Shown piece by piece: positions 1-7,605 of a DNA stretch of 64,000 nt. The stretch is from positions 186,001-250,000 of the forward strand of contig CAWBRV010000003.1 in assembly GCA_963791225.1 (NCBI GenBank), given 5' to 3'. Under the pieces are notes generated by a model. That model saw only the letters and a program-made list of their open reading frames with translations, made no database searches and was not told the origin of the DNA. The stretch comes from PALSA-612 sp963791225. GTDB taxonomy: Bacteria; Actinomycetota; Thermoleophilia; Gaiellales; Gaiellaceae. How positions within the stretch are numbered: position 1 is the stretch's first letter; every line of letters begins with the position of its first letter. The position numbers were made by a program, and so were the translations under genes.

Positions 1-634
1 GGATCTCGGCGCGCTCGGCGGGGAGGAGCTCGCTCGCGCGCATGGCGAGCAGGCTTGCGAGCACTGCGAGGAAGCTCAACGCGTTGAACGCGAAGCAGAA
101 GCCGGCGCCGGCGAGCGCGACGACGATTCCGCCGAGCGCCGGGCCGACGATCCTCGCGCCGTTGAACAGGCTGGAGTTGAGGGCGACCGCGTTCGGGAGC
201 TCCCGCGGCCCGACCATTCGGTACGTCAGCGCCTGCCGTGAGGGAGCGTCGAGCACGAGCACGGTCCCGCGCAGGCCGGCGAGGATGTAGACGATCCACG
301 GCTCGATGAGCCCGAGAAGCGTAAGCACGGCGAGCGCGGCGGCGAGCACCATGGATGCCGCCTGCGTTCCGATCACGAGCCGCCGGGCATCGAGCCGGTC
401 GACGATCACGCCCGCGAAGAGGCCGAAGACGGTGAACGGCAGGAACTGGCACAGCGCGAGCGCTCCGACTGCGACCGGCGAGTGCGTCAACTCCAGGATC
501 AGCCAGGCCATGGCGATGTTCTGCATCCACGTGCCCGTCACGGACACGACCTGGCCGGCGAAGTAGAGCCGGTAGTTGCGGTGCGCGAGGCTCGCGAACG
601 TGCGCCGGTTCAACGCGGCGACCGCGGCCGTCAC
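1..634 (-). CDS. MFS transporter, drug/siderophore exporter type (partial, C-terminus off window)
   Basis: This is the N-terminal 211 residues of a major facilitator permease; the rest lies beyond base 1. The conceptual translation has about six hydrophobic segments, and after the second one a GVIVDRLDARR loop that matches the MFS motif A (GxxxDRxGRR). The early NYRLYFAGQ stretch and a GTWMQNIA segment resemble the DHA3/EntS-like exporters. The GTG start at 634 overlaps the stop of the upstream MarR gene (GTGA), which indicates translational coupling. The pairing with a MarR regulator suggests an inducible efflux pump; the substrate cannot be told from the sequence. Confidence 0.85.
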   Translation of the reverse strand, partial: MTAAVAALNRRTFASLAHRNYRLYFAGQVVSVTGTWMQNIAMAWLILELTHSPVAVGALALCQFLPFTVFGLFAGVIVDRLDARRLVIGTQAASMVLAAALAVLTLLGLIEPWIVYILAGLRGTVLVLDAPSRQALTYRMVGPRELPNAVALNSSLFNGARIVGPALGGIVVALAGAGFCFAFNALSFLAVLASLLAMRASELLPAERAEI

Positions 635-1080
635 GAGCCCGCCGTCAGCAACGCCGTGAGCGGCCCGATCGCGTCGTCGATCGCCGCCAGCGCGAGTGGA
701 TCGAGCTGGTCGAGGCGCGTAGCGAGCCAGGCCGTGCGCTGCGAGCGCACGCGCCGCAGCACTCGCTGCCCCTTGGCGGTCAGCTCGATCTCGACCCGGC
801 GACGATCCCCGCTCGAGCCGGGTACCCGCTTGACGAGACCCGCCAGCTCCAGGCGGTCGACGTGCTTGGACATCGCCGGTGCTGACACGCCTTCGCCGGC
901 GGCGAGGTCTCCGAGCCCGATCCGCCCCTCGCGTTCGACCCCCGCCAGCAGGGTCGCCTGTCCGCCGGTGACGCCGAAGGCGTGCGCTTCGCGGCGCAGT
1001 TCGCGAGCAAGGCGGAGGAGCACGGGCCTCAACCGGTTCGCCACCGAGATCGCTGCGTCTGCTTCCATCGTCGTCCCCAT
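631..1080 (-). CDS. MarR family transcriptional regulator
   Basis: A 149-residue winged-helix repressor of the MarR family. Residues about 38-105 form the DNA-binding region: a recognition-helix segment SAPAMSKHVDRLELAGLV, then the wing signature SSGDRRRVEIELTAKG, with the DRR motif typical of MarR proteins. Helices before and after form the dimer interface. The ATG at 1080 is followed by an in-frame alternative at 1068. It is the first gene of a two-gene unit with the MFS exporter, whose GTG start overlaps its stop. A palindrome lies immediately upstream of the start, so autoregulation relieved by a small aromatic or drug ligand is the likely mode; the ligand is unknown. Confidence 0.9.
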   Translation of the reverse strand: MGTTMEADAAISVANRLRPVLLRLARELRREAHAFGVTGGQATLLAGVEREGRIGLGDLAAGEGVSAPAMSKHVDRLELAGLVKRVPGSSGDRRRVEIELTAKGQRVLRRVRSQRTAWLATRLDQLDPLALAAIDDAIGPLTALLTAGS

Positions 1081-1084
1081 GTAT

Positions 1085-1097
1085 TTAACTAGGTTAA
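1085..1097. promoter_or_regulatory. Palindromic operator, probably for the adjacent MarR regulator
   Basis: TTAAC-TAG-GTTAA is a perfect 5-bp inverted repeat with a 3-bp centre. It lies 5 bases upstream of the marR-like start codon in an AT-rich patch that stands out from the surrounding GC-rich sequence. MarR dimers commonly bind such short AT-rich palindromes over their own promoter. The role is inferred from position and symmetry. Confidence 0.55.
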
Positions 1098-1149
1098 CAA
1101 ACTCTCGTTTCACGGCGCGCGCGTGAGGGCGTAGGCTTCGCGCGAACCG

Positions 1150-1548
1150 ATGAGCATGCGGAAGCAGAAAAGCCTCGTCCTGATCTTGGCGCGCGAGCTC
1201 GCAACGAACCTCGCGACCCCGATCTACATCGCGGACGCGGTCGGCGACCTCGTCTACTTCAACGAGCCCGCGGAGCAGATCGCGGCAGGTCGGTTTGCCG
1301 AGCGAGGCGAGACGTCGATCAACGACTGGGTGCGGATGCTGGCGCCCGAGACCGTCGACGGCAAGCCGCTCACACGCGAGGAGATGCCGGGCGGGATCGC
1401 CTTCGCCGAGCGGCGGCCCGCGCACAGGGTGATGCGCGTCACCGGACTCGACGGCGAGAGGCACACGGTCGAAACGACCGCGCTCCCGCTGTTCGGCCCG
1501 GACGGCGAGTTCCACGGGATCATGGCCATCTTCTGGGAACTCAGCTAG
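1150..1548 (+). CDS. PAS domain protein
   Basis: A 132-residue stand-alone PAS-like protein. Residues 22-40 (TPIYIADAVGDLVYFNEPA) match the start of a PAS fold, and the C-terminal half (ETTALPLFGPDGEFHGIMAIFWEL) matches its last strands. No kinase, cyclase or HTH domain is attached, so it probably acts as a sensor subunit or ligand-binding partner. It ends only 6 bases before the metallo-hydrolase gene, which implies cotranscription and a joint role. A second in-frame ATG two codons in is an equally possible start. The ligand is unknown. Confidence 0.75.
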   Translation: MSMRKQKSLVLILARELATNLATPIYIADAVGDLVYFNEPAEQIAAGRFAERGETSINDWVRMLAPETVDGKPLTREEMPGGIAFAERRPAHRVMRVTGLDGERHTVETTALPLFGPDGEFHGIMAIFWELS

Positions 1549-1554
1549 AGCCCC

Positions 1555-2397
1555 ATGCTCGTTCGCATCTGGGGTTGTCGCGGCTCGCTTGCCACGCCGG
1601 GTGCCGAGACGCTTCGTTACGGCGGCAACACGTCGTGCGTCGAGGTCCTCTGTGACGACGGCACGCGGGTCATCCTCGACGCCGGCACCGGCATCCGGAT
1701 ACTGGGCCGACAACTGGCCGGCAACGGCCCAGGCCCGATCCATCTCTGCCTGACCCATCTTCACCTCGACCACATCGAGGGGATCGGCTTCTTCGCGCCG
1801 ATCTTCGACCCGGACACCGAGGTGCACATCTGGGGGCCGCCGTCCTCGGTGCGGAGCCTCGACGAGCGACTCGCCCGGTACCTGTCCGCGCCGCTCTTCC
1901 CTGTCGAGCTCAGCGACCTGCCGGCCACATTCGTCTTCCACGACGTCGAGGACGAGCCCTGGGAGATCGGCGGCGCGCGTATCGACGCGTCTCCGATCTC
2001 GCACCCCGGGGCGACGCTCGGGTATCGGATCGAGGCCGACGGCGGTTCGATCGCGTACCTCCCTGACCACGAGCCCGCGGTCGGTGTCGACCTCGAGAAC
2101 CTGACCAGCGACTGGATCTCGGGTTTTAGCCTCGCCGACGGCGTGGACGTCCTGATCCACGACGCCCAGTACACCGACCTCGAGTACCTCGACCACGTGG
2201 GCTGGGGCCACTCCAGCGTCTCGCAGGCGCTGTCCTTCGGGTCGATGACAGGCGCGGGCCGCTTGCTCCTCTTCCACCACGATCCGCGTCACACCGATGA
2301 CGAACTGGACGTGCACCAGGCCAGGGCGCGCGAGCTCTGGCAGGGCACGGGGATCCCGCCAGAGCTCGCGTTCGAGGGCATGGAGGTGCGGATCTAG
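1555..2397 (+). CDS. Metallo-beta-lactamase-fold hydrolase
   Basis: A 280-residue MBL-fold metallohydrolase. The signature HLHLDH is at residues 68-73 (H68, H70, D72 and H73 as metal ligands), preceded by an LDAGTG strand (41-46). Further candidate ligands are in the ISHPG, IHDAQYT, GWGHSS and FHHDP segments. The CRGSLATPG start and GGNTSCVEV segment are typical of the MBL group that includes PhnP-like phosphodiesterases and hydrolases linked to signalling proteins. The preceding PAS gene is 6 bases upstream, suggesting that sensing and hydrolysis are linked. The substrate is not predictable; a cyclic phosphodiester is one possibility. Confidence 0.85.
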   Translation: MLVRIWGCRGSLATPGAETLRYGGNTSCVEVLCDDGTRVILDAGTGIRILGRQLAGNGPGPIHLCLTHLHLDHIEGIGFFAPIFDPDTEVHIWGPPSSVRSLDERLARYLSAPLFPVELSDLPATFVFHDVEDEPWEIGGARIDASPISHPGATLGYRIEADGGSIAYLPDHEPAVGVDLENLTSDWISGFSLADGVDVLIHDAQYTDLEYLDHVGWGHSSVSQALSFGSMTGAGRLLLFHHDPRHTDDELDVHQARARELWQGTGIPPELAFEGMEVRI

Positions 2398-2413
2398 TCG
2401 GCTGCTCCGGTCT

Positions 2414-3508
2414 TCACGAGCCGTTCGTCGCGCGCGGCGTCGGGGGCGTGACGACCGTGAAGTCGACCGAGTTGTTGTTCGTATCGTGGCCGTCGGGCTT
2501 GCGGACGTCGCTCGAGCCCGGTGCGGCAGTCGCGGGCGGCGCCGGTGCGAAGGTCCCTTCGACGAAGCCGTTCGCGGCCGTCGAGCCCCAGCCGACCGAG
2601 TCCACGAGCGTGCCGTTCGGGTCGCGGATGCCCAGACCGCCGGCTCCGGCCGCGAGACCGGACGAGAACGACTGGTCGGCCGCCGGCGGGCCCGTGTAGC
2701 CACCACCGCCGAAGAGATAGAAGGCACCCGGAGCGAGCGCGGTCCCGTTCGGGATCGTGTCGAGCACCGTGTCGCTCGTCGCCGTGGCTGATCGGTAGAC
2801 GAGCTTCCAGCCGGAGAGATCGGCGGATGCACTCCCGGCGTTGACGATCTCGACGAACTCGTTGGTCGCCGCGCCGGTGATGCCGGTCATGAACTCGTTG
2901 ATGCGGACGACCGCCTGTCCACTCGAGGCAACGCACGTGATCACCGCGTGGCGCGCCGAGTCGTACGAGATCGAGATTGCACCGGCGGCGCCGTCGGTGC
3001 ACGGAAGCCCGTCCAGATCCTCGAAGGTCGACAGACCGGAGCCCGGATCTCCCTTGGGGCCCGCCGGCCCCTGCGGTCCGGCTGGCCCCTGGGCACCCGG
3101 CTGTCCCTGGGCGCCCGCGGGTCCCTGCGCGCCTGCAGGGCCCTGGCTGCCGGGCGGGCCTTGCGCGCCCTGCGCCCCGGCAGGACCTTGGGGCCCGGGC
3201 AGCCCTCGCTCTCCCTGCGCGCCGGCCGGTCCTGCGTCGCCCTTGGGGCCTTGTGGCCCCGTGGGGCCTGCCGCTCCGGCCGGTCCCTGGACGTTCCACG
3301 CGAGTGGCAACTCTTGCTTCGTGCACCTGGACGGGTTGCCGACCACCCGTAGCAGCCCGGTGATCTTGTGCTTGCAGGCCTGGATGACGGCGCCGTCGGC
3401 CCCGCCTGTCGAGGCGAAAGCGGCGAGTGCGCCTCCGCCCGCGATCGCGACGACGACGAGCGCAAGCGCGAGCAGCCGGGGACGGGGGACACGAGGAACC
3501 TGAGGCAT
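2414..3508 (-). CDS. Secreted collagen-like repeat protein with lamin-tail domain
   Basis: A 364-residue exported protein. Residues 10-33 form a signal peptide or membrane anchor. Residues 75-158 are about 28 uninterrupted Gly-X-Y triplets rich in GPA, GAQ and GPQ, as in bacterial collagen-like proteins that trimerise into a triple helix. Residues about 200-320 (RINEFMTG, NEFVEIVNAG, LSGWKLVYRS, GAFYLFGGG) match a lamin-tail domain, an Ig-like fold found in bacterial surface proteins and secreted nucleases. No catalytic domain is visible. It is divergent from an exported-protein operon, with an inverted repeat in the shared promoter region. A structural or adhesive surface role is the best inference. 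Confidence 0.85.
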   Translation of the reverse strand: MPQVPRVPRPRLLALALVVVAIAGGGALAAFASTGGADGAVIQACKHKITGLLRVVGNPSRCTKQELPLAWNVQGPAGAAGPTGPQGPKGDAGPAGAQGERGLPGPQGPAGAQGAQGPPGSQGPAGAQGPAGAQGQPGAQGPAGPQGPAGPKGDPGSGLSTFEDLDGLPCTDGAAGAISISYDSARHAVITCVASSGQAVVRINEFMTGITGAATNEFVEIVNAGSASADLSGWKLVYRSATATSDTVLDTIPNGTALAPGAFYLFGGGGYTGPPAADQSFSSGLAAGAGGLGIRDPNGTLVDSVGWGSTAANGFVEGTFAPAPPATAAPGSSDVRKPDGHDTNNNSVDFTVVTPPTPRATNGS

Positions 3509-3550
3509 GACGCTCCTTTCTGGTTTGGGCTTTCAGTGGTAGCGCCCCGG

Positions 3551-3570
3551 GCGTGACGTGTCTGTCACGC
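3551..3570. promoter_or_regulatory. Inverted repeat in divergent promoter region
   Basis: GCGTGAC, six bases, then GTCACGC: a perfect 7-bp inverted repeat 43 bases upstream of the collagen-like gene and 95 upstream of the divergent secreted gene. It resembles a CRP/FNR-type half-site pair (GTGA...TCAC), but with eight rather than the canonical six bases between the half-sites. It could equally be a hairpin. An operator role is inferred from its position only. Confidence 0.4.
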
Positions 3571-3664
3571 ATCTGTGCCAAATGTGGAACTTCGTGCCTC
3601 GAGGTCTTGACGAGCGCTCTCGGCGAGCTGTTCTCTATTACGACAACAACCGAAGGAGGCGCAC

Positions 3665-5089
3665 ATGGTGGTCAGCATCTCGAGCGGAAGCTCCGGACGA
3701 CGGCGGATCGTCTGGAGTGCGGCGACCGCGGCGGCGCTCGTCGCAGTCGCGGCGACGTTGCTCACGCTGACAGGAGCCGCCGGTGCCGGAAAGCACAGGA
3801 TCGCGGCGGAGGACCAGTTCCTGAAGGCGATCTCGGTCCCGATCAAGCTGCGGGCACCGGGCGATCCGGCGGAGATCCGCTACGACATCTCGTGCCTGCC
3901 TCCCGACGGTGACGCCGAAGGGCCGGGCGTGTGCGACGGAGGCGGCACCGTCTACTTCAGGACGGGCGCCGGGGTCACGGCGAGCGTGCCGTTGCAGCTC
4001 GACCCCGGCGCGCAGGTCGGACGCTACGTGGCTGCAGTTCCCGCGAGCGTCTGGGCAGCTGCCTCGTTCACGTACTACGCCGTGATCCGCGATAACACGA
4101 CCGGTCGGTCGATCGTCGTGCCGCAGGGCGGAAGCAGCGCGCCCCAGATCAGCTTCGCGATGGGCAGCTCGACGATCGACCTCGGGACCCACGCGTTCGG
4201 CTCGACCCGCCAGGTGTCCGTCCGGGTGGCGAACGCCGCCTGGGGAAGCGGTGACGGGCAGGTTGGGCTCGAGGATGGAGTCGACATGCCGACGGGAGCC
4301 GCGTCGTTCGACGTCGACCCGGCCGGCGACGTCTACCTCCTCGACGAGGCGCACGCGCGGATGCTCGAGTTCCCGGCCGGCGGCACGGTGCAGGCGATCC
4401 CGTTGCCGGGCCTCGCCGGTGTCAAGGCCGACCTGCGAGTGAGCGACGCCTCCGGGACGGCCTACGTGCTCGAGGTGTCGAACGCAGCCGTGCCGAGTCC
4501 GCTTCTACGCTCGTACACGTTGCAGGGTGCAGCGCTGAGCTCGTCGCCGGTCGCCGACGCGGCCGCGGCCCAGGTGCGCGTGTCCGGGAGCACGGCCTTC
4601 GTGTCCGAGTACCCGTCGAGCATGTGGGCGCCGGTGCTGCAGGCCAACGGCCGGTCCCCAGTCGACCCGTCGTCGCAGTTGGGGCGCGCGTTCCCCGGCG
4701 CTCCAGGTCCGTACGGCAACGTCGTCGTGCTGAGCACGGGCGACGAGATCCGAGTCGGCACGTACTCGAGCGCGGGAACGGTCGCGCCCCGGTTATCGAC
4801 GGTGCGGATTGCGAGCTCGACGCCGGTTGCGGACATCCAACTCGCGCAGACTCTCCCGAGCGGGCGGATGCTCGTCGTCTTCTCGGTCTACACGGACACG
4901 GACCACGAATACGAGGCGGCCGTGATCGATCAATCGGGCAACCTCGTCGACCAGTTCTCGCTCCCGGCGGCCGAGTGGGCGCAGTCGATGCCTCTCTCGC
5001 GCTTCAGGCTCGTCGGCTCGTCGCTGTACGAGCTCGGCTCGACCGAGCAGGGAGCCTTCGTCGATCGCTACGACCTGGGGGTGAGCTAG
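3665..5089 (+). CDS. Secreted protein of unknown function, possible beta-propeller
   Basis: A 474-residue exported protein that I do not recognise as a named family. Residues about 14-42 are a signal peptide or anchor after an arginine-rich start. The middle contains repeated strand-turn-strand units with phrases such as DVDPAGDVYLLDEA, FPAGGTVQAIPLPG and DASGTAYVLEVS, which resemble blades of a six- or seven-bladed propeller (NHL/WD-like). An AAGG-AGG ribosome-binding sequence lies about 7 bases before the ATG. The next gene, an NlpC/P60-like hydrolase, starts on the base after this stop, so the two are surely cotranscribed and probably act together outside the membrane. Confidence 0.7.
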   Translation: MVVSISSGSSGRRRIVWSAATAAALVAVAATLLTLTGAAGAGKHRIAAEDQFLKAISVPIKLRAPGDPAEIRYDISCLPPDGDAEGPGVCDGGGTVYFRTGAGVTASVPLQLDPGAQVGRYVAAVPASVWAAASFTYYAVIRDNTTGRSIVVPQGGSSAPQISFAMGSSTIDLGTHAFGSTRQVSVRVANAAWGSGDGQVGLEDGVDMPTGAASFDVDPAGDVYLLDEAHARMLEFPAGGTVQAIPLPGLAGVKADLRVSDASGTAYVLEVSNAAVPSPLLRSYTLQGAALSSSPVADAAAAQVRVSGSTAFVSEYPSSMWAPVLQANGRSPVDPSSQLGRAFPGAPGPYGNVVVLSTGDEIRVGTYSSAGTVAPRLSTVRIASSTPVADIQLAQTLPSGRMLVVFSVYTDTDHEYEAAVIDQSGNLVDQFSLPAAEWAQSMPLSRFRLVGSSLYELGSTEQGAFVDRYDLGVS

Positions 5090-5854
5090 ATGGCGTTCGG
5101 ATTCGACAGATCGAAGCGGATCAGTCTCGCGCTCGTCGTGTCGCTTGCGGGACTCTGTCTCGTCCTGACTGCGACGGCGGGCGCGACCAGCAGGCGGAGC
5201 CGGGGAGTGCCCGGCTGGGGCGACCCCGGGGGCTGCTACTACGGCGTGCACACGAAATGCTGGGTCTACCAGCACCCGTCCGACCAGGGGCGCACGAGCT
5301 GCCGGGTGGTCGACATCGCGTACGACCCCGGGCACAGCGGGCCGAGCACCTATAGGCGAAGTGCGGCCACTGACGTCGCCAACATCGCAGTGGGCGAGGG
5401 TTACCAGTGGGCCGGAGGCTGCTACGACAACGACGACCGTGACCCCACGGCCAACGCTTACCCCCGCGAGACGAAGTCGACGCTCGGCGAGGGGCCTGAC
5501 TGCTCGGGGCTCGTCTGGCGAGTCTGGCGCGAGTCCAATCGCCTCAATCCGAGCGACAACTCCTTCTACTTCTGGCAGCGGTCGACCTATGACCACGGCC
5601 CCTACAACACGACGGCGTTCAAGTACGCGACCAGCGGCTCCGGAGCGCCCCACGTGAAGTACGACAAGGGCAGCATCATCATGATGGACGCGCTCGCGAG
5701 CGACACGCACATTGCTCTCGAGGAGTTTCGGATCGACAGCGGCAGCGACTTCGTCTGGGAGGCGCTCGGCGACGCCTACGGGACGAACGAGTGGATCGAG
5801 ACGTACCGCTCGCAGACGAAGTTCAGCGGCGTTCGTCGGTTGGCGTGGGGATGA
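5090..5854 (+). CDS. Secreted NlpC/P60-like cysteine peptidase (cell-wall hydrolase candidate)
   Basis: A 254-residue exported protein with a signal peptide at residues 10-32. The papain-like catalytic features are GPDCSGLVWRV with Cys138, and DTHIALEE with His207, spaced as in NlpC/P60 peptidases. An upstream GYQWAGG (105-111) corresponds to the YxxGG that begins the NlpC/P60 core. The insert of about 70 residues between Cys and His is longer than usual. It begins directly after the stop of the preceding secreted protein, and its own stop overlaps the next start (ATGA). Peptidoglycan-peptide cleavage is the family role; here it is an inference. Confidence 0.7.
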   Translation: MAFGFDRSKRISLALVVSLAGLCLVLTATAGATSRRSRGVPGWGDPGGCYYGVHTKCWVYQHPSDQGRTSCRVVDIAYDPGHSGPSTYRRSAATDVANIAVGEGYQWAGGCYDNDDRDPTANAYPRETKSTLGEGPDCSGLVWRVWRESNRLNPSDNSFYFWQRSTYDHGPYNTTAFKYATSGSGAPHVKYDKGSIIMMDALASDTHIALEEFRIDSGSDFVWEALGDAYGTNEWIETYRSQTKFSGVRRLAWG

Positions 5855-6537
5855 ACCGGGCCGCTCGGCTCATGCGCAGAGGGGCACGGCTCGCGTCCCT
5901 CTGCGCGCTCGCCGCCACGCTGGCATCGTCGGCCGGCGCGGGTGCGGAGGGGACAGGCACCCCGCTTCGCCTGATCGACGGGTCGACGCCTCCGGTCGTG
6001 CCAACGGCACTGAAGGGCCGACATGGTCCGCTCGTGGCAACACGGGTACGACTCGTGAGAGTGGGGGAGCGGCGCGTTCAGGTGGCTGCATGCGTTCCGG
6101 GCGACCGGGTTCCTGCCGGGCGTCAGGTCGTCGAGCGAATCGGCGTGAGCGGAAGCACGCTGACCTTTCTCGGGCTCTCGTCGGCAGTGGACGGCTGCGA
6201 CCGAACGCCTCGCGCGGTCTCGAGGCCGTGGTGCGGGCGTGCCGCCTGGCCCCTGCGTCACCGTCGCGTCTCGGATCCGCGGCTGTCGATCTGCACGGAC
6301 AGCCGGGGGCGGCCCGTTGCGGCGTTTGCGTGGATCGACCCGCTTCCGCGAGCGGCGTGGATCGTCGTCCACCAACCGGGCTTCGAGGAGGTCTATCCGG
6401 TTGCGGGCCGGCTACCCGTACGTGTGAGTACCTTCGCCGGGATCGAGTACCGTCGCGCGACCTTCCGGTATTCCGAGTACGACGCGAAGGGGGTGATGCT
6501 GACGACGAGGACGATCACGCCCGCAATCGCCGGCTGA
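5851..6537 (+). CDS. Secreted hypothetical protein
   Basis: A 228-residue protein with an N-terminal signal (basic MNRAARLMRRGAR, then a hydrophobic run ending near residue 30). I do not recognise a family. It has several cysteines and a block ending in a strand-rich C-terminus (STFAGIEYRRATFRYSEYDA). The ATG at 5851 was chosen because it overlaps the stop of the NlpC/P60-like gene (ATGA) and directly precedes the signal peptide; a longer in-frame reading from 5791 would add residues without such features. It is the third gene of an exported-protein operon. Confidence 0.65.
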   Translation: MNRAARLMRRGARLASLCALAATLASSAGAGAEGTGTPLRLIDGSTPPVVPTALKGRHGPLVATRVRLVRVGERRVQVAACVPGDRVPAGRQVVERIGVSGSTLTFLGLSSAVDGCDRTPRAVSRPWCGRAAWPLRHRRVSDPRLSICTDSRGRPVAAFAWIDPLPRAAWIVVHQPGFEEVYPVAGRLPVRVSTFAGIEYRRATFRYSEYDAKGVMLTTRTITPAIAG

Positions 6538-6538
6538 G

Positions 6539-6922
6539 CTACGGAAAGCGCCGCGGGGCCGGCCCGTTCGGGACGAGCGGTCCGAGCCTGTCGCGATGCT
6601 CCGCCACGACGGTGTACGCGCGCTCGAGGAGCGGCTCCGCCCGCCCGGCGGCGCGTGCGGCCCGGTCGTGGCCGAGCGCTTCGAGCAGCTCGATCCCGGC
6701 GGCGCCTCGCGACGCGATCCGACCGCCGGGTCTGACGAGATGCCACGACGCAAGCCGCTCCTGCTCGGGTAGCGCGGCGACGAGTGGCTCCGCGGCGTCG
6801 TCCTCGAGCGGCAGGAGCCCGACGCGGCCACTCCGGTCGGCGGAGGCGACGAGACGCGCTGCGAATCGGCAGACGCGGCAGCCGCTGTCGTAGAGAAGCA
6901 CGGGTCGCGGAAGCAGCATCAC
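6539..6922 (-). CDS. DCC family thiol-disulfide oxidoreductase (DUF393)
   Basis: A 127-residue thioredoxin-fold protein. Residues 8-18 (VLLYDSGCRVC) are the DUF393 signature with the CxxC pair at C15 and C18; the usual DCC triplet reads SGC here. The middle LLPLEDDAAEPL and the later ASRGAAGIELLEAL follow the family pattern. These cytoplasmic proteins are presumed disulfide reductases, but no substrate is established. It is convergent with the secreted-protein operon, with one base between the stop codons, and divergent from the DedA gene. Confidence 0.85.
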   Translation of the reverse strand: MMLLPRPVLLYDSGCRVCRFAARLVASADRSGRVGLLPLEDDAAEPLVAALPEQERLASWHLVRPGGRIASRGAAGIELLEALGHDRAARAAGRAEPLLERAYTVVAEHRDRLGPLVPNGPAPRRFP

Positions 6923-6963
6923 CGCCCAATTGTGCCCGGGCGGGCCGTGCCTAGACTGGTCCC

Positions 6964-7563
6964 GTGTCGCACGTCATCGAGCACCACCAGTCCTGGGCGC
7001 TCGTTCTGTTGTTTCTGCTGGTCGGAATCGAGTCCGCCGGGGTTCCGCTGCCCGGTGAGACAGCGCTCGTGGCCTGCGGGGTTCTCGCCTCGCAGGACAA
7101 GCTCAACATCGTCGCCGTGATCGCGATCGCGGCCGCGGCGGCGATCATCGGGGACAACATCGGCTACTGGATCGGGCGTAAGGGTGGCCGCGCGCTGCTC
7201 GAGCGCTGGTCGATCGTGTCGAGGCACGCGAACAAGGTGCTGCCCAGGGCCGAGCGGCTGTTCGCCAAGCACGGGGGGAAGACCGTCTTCTTCGGCCGTT
7301 TCGTCGCCGTGCTGCGGATCACCGCGGCCTGGATGGCCGGCATCTCCCACATGACCTGGTGGCGCTTCCTGCTGTACAACGCCGCGGGCGGCATCCTCTG
7401 GGCGACGCTGGTCGGGCTCGTGGCCTATTTCCTCGGGGGTGCGGCTGCGGATGCGATCCAGACCTACGGCCTCTACGCGGCCGGTGGCGTCGTGATCGCG
7501 ACGGTGGCGGTCGTGCTCGGGCTTCGCTGGTGGGAGCGTCGGATGTTGGCGAACGAGGAGTAG
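6964..7563 (+). CDS. DedA family membrane protein
   Basis: A 199-residue integral membrane protein of the DedA/SNARE-associated family. The diagnostic segment is GRFVAVLRITAAWMAGISHM followed by WWRFLLYNAAGG; the arginine pair and the glycine-rich re-entrant helix are conserved in this family. An early ESAGVPLPGET matches the first DedA motif. Family members are implicated in flipping C55 lipid carriers or phosphatidylethanolamine and in membrane homeostasis. It starts with GTG and is divergent from the DCC protein. Confidence 0.9.
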   Translation: MSHVIEHHQSWALVLLFLLVGIESAGVPLPGETALVACGVLASQDKLNIVAVIAIAAAAAIIGDNIGYWIGRKGGRALLERWSIVSRHANKVLPRAERLFAKHGGKTVFFGRFVAVLRITAAWMAGISHMTWWRFLLYNAAGGILWATLVGLVAYFLGGAAADAIQTYGLYAAGGVVIATVAVVLGLRWWERRMLANEE

Positions 7564-7605
7564 TCGACGGGAGACCCGGGACACTCTGGCTACCATGAGC
7601 GCCGG

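Noticed and set aside
631..2832. A 733-codon minus-strand frame covering the PAS and MBL genes
   Set aside because: Only its last 149 codons (MarR) look like protein; the rest is antisense of two recognisable plus-strand genes and is arginine-rich.
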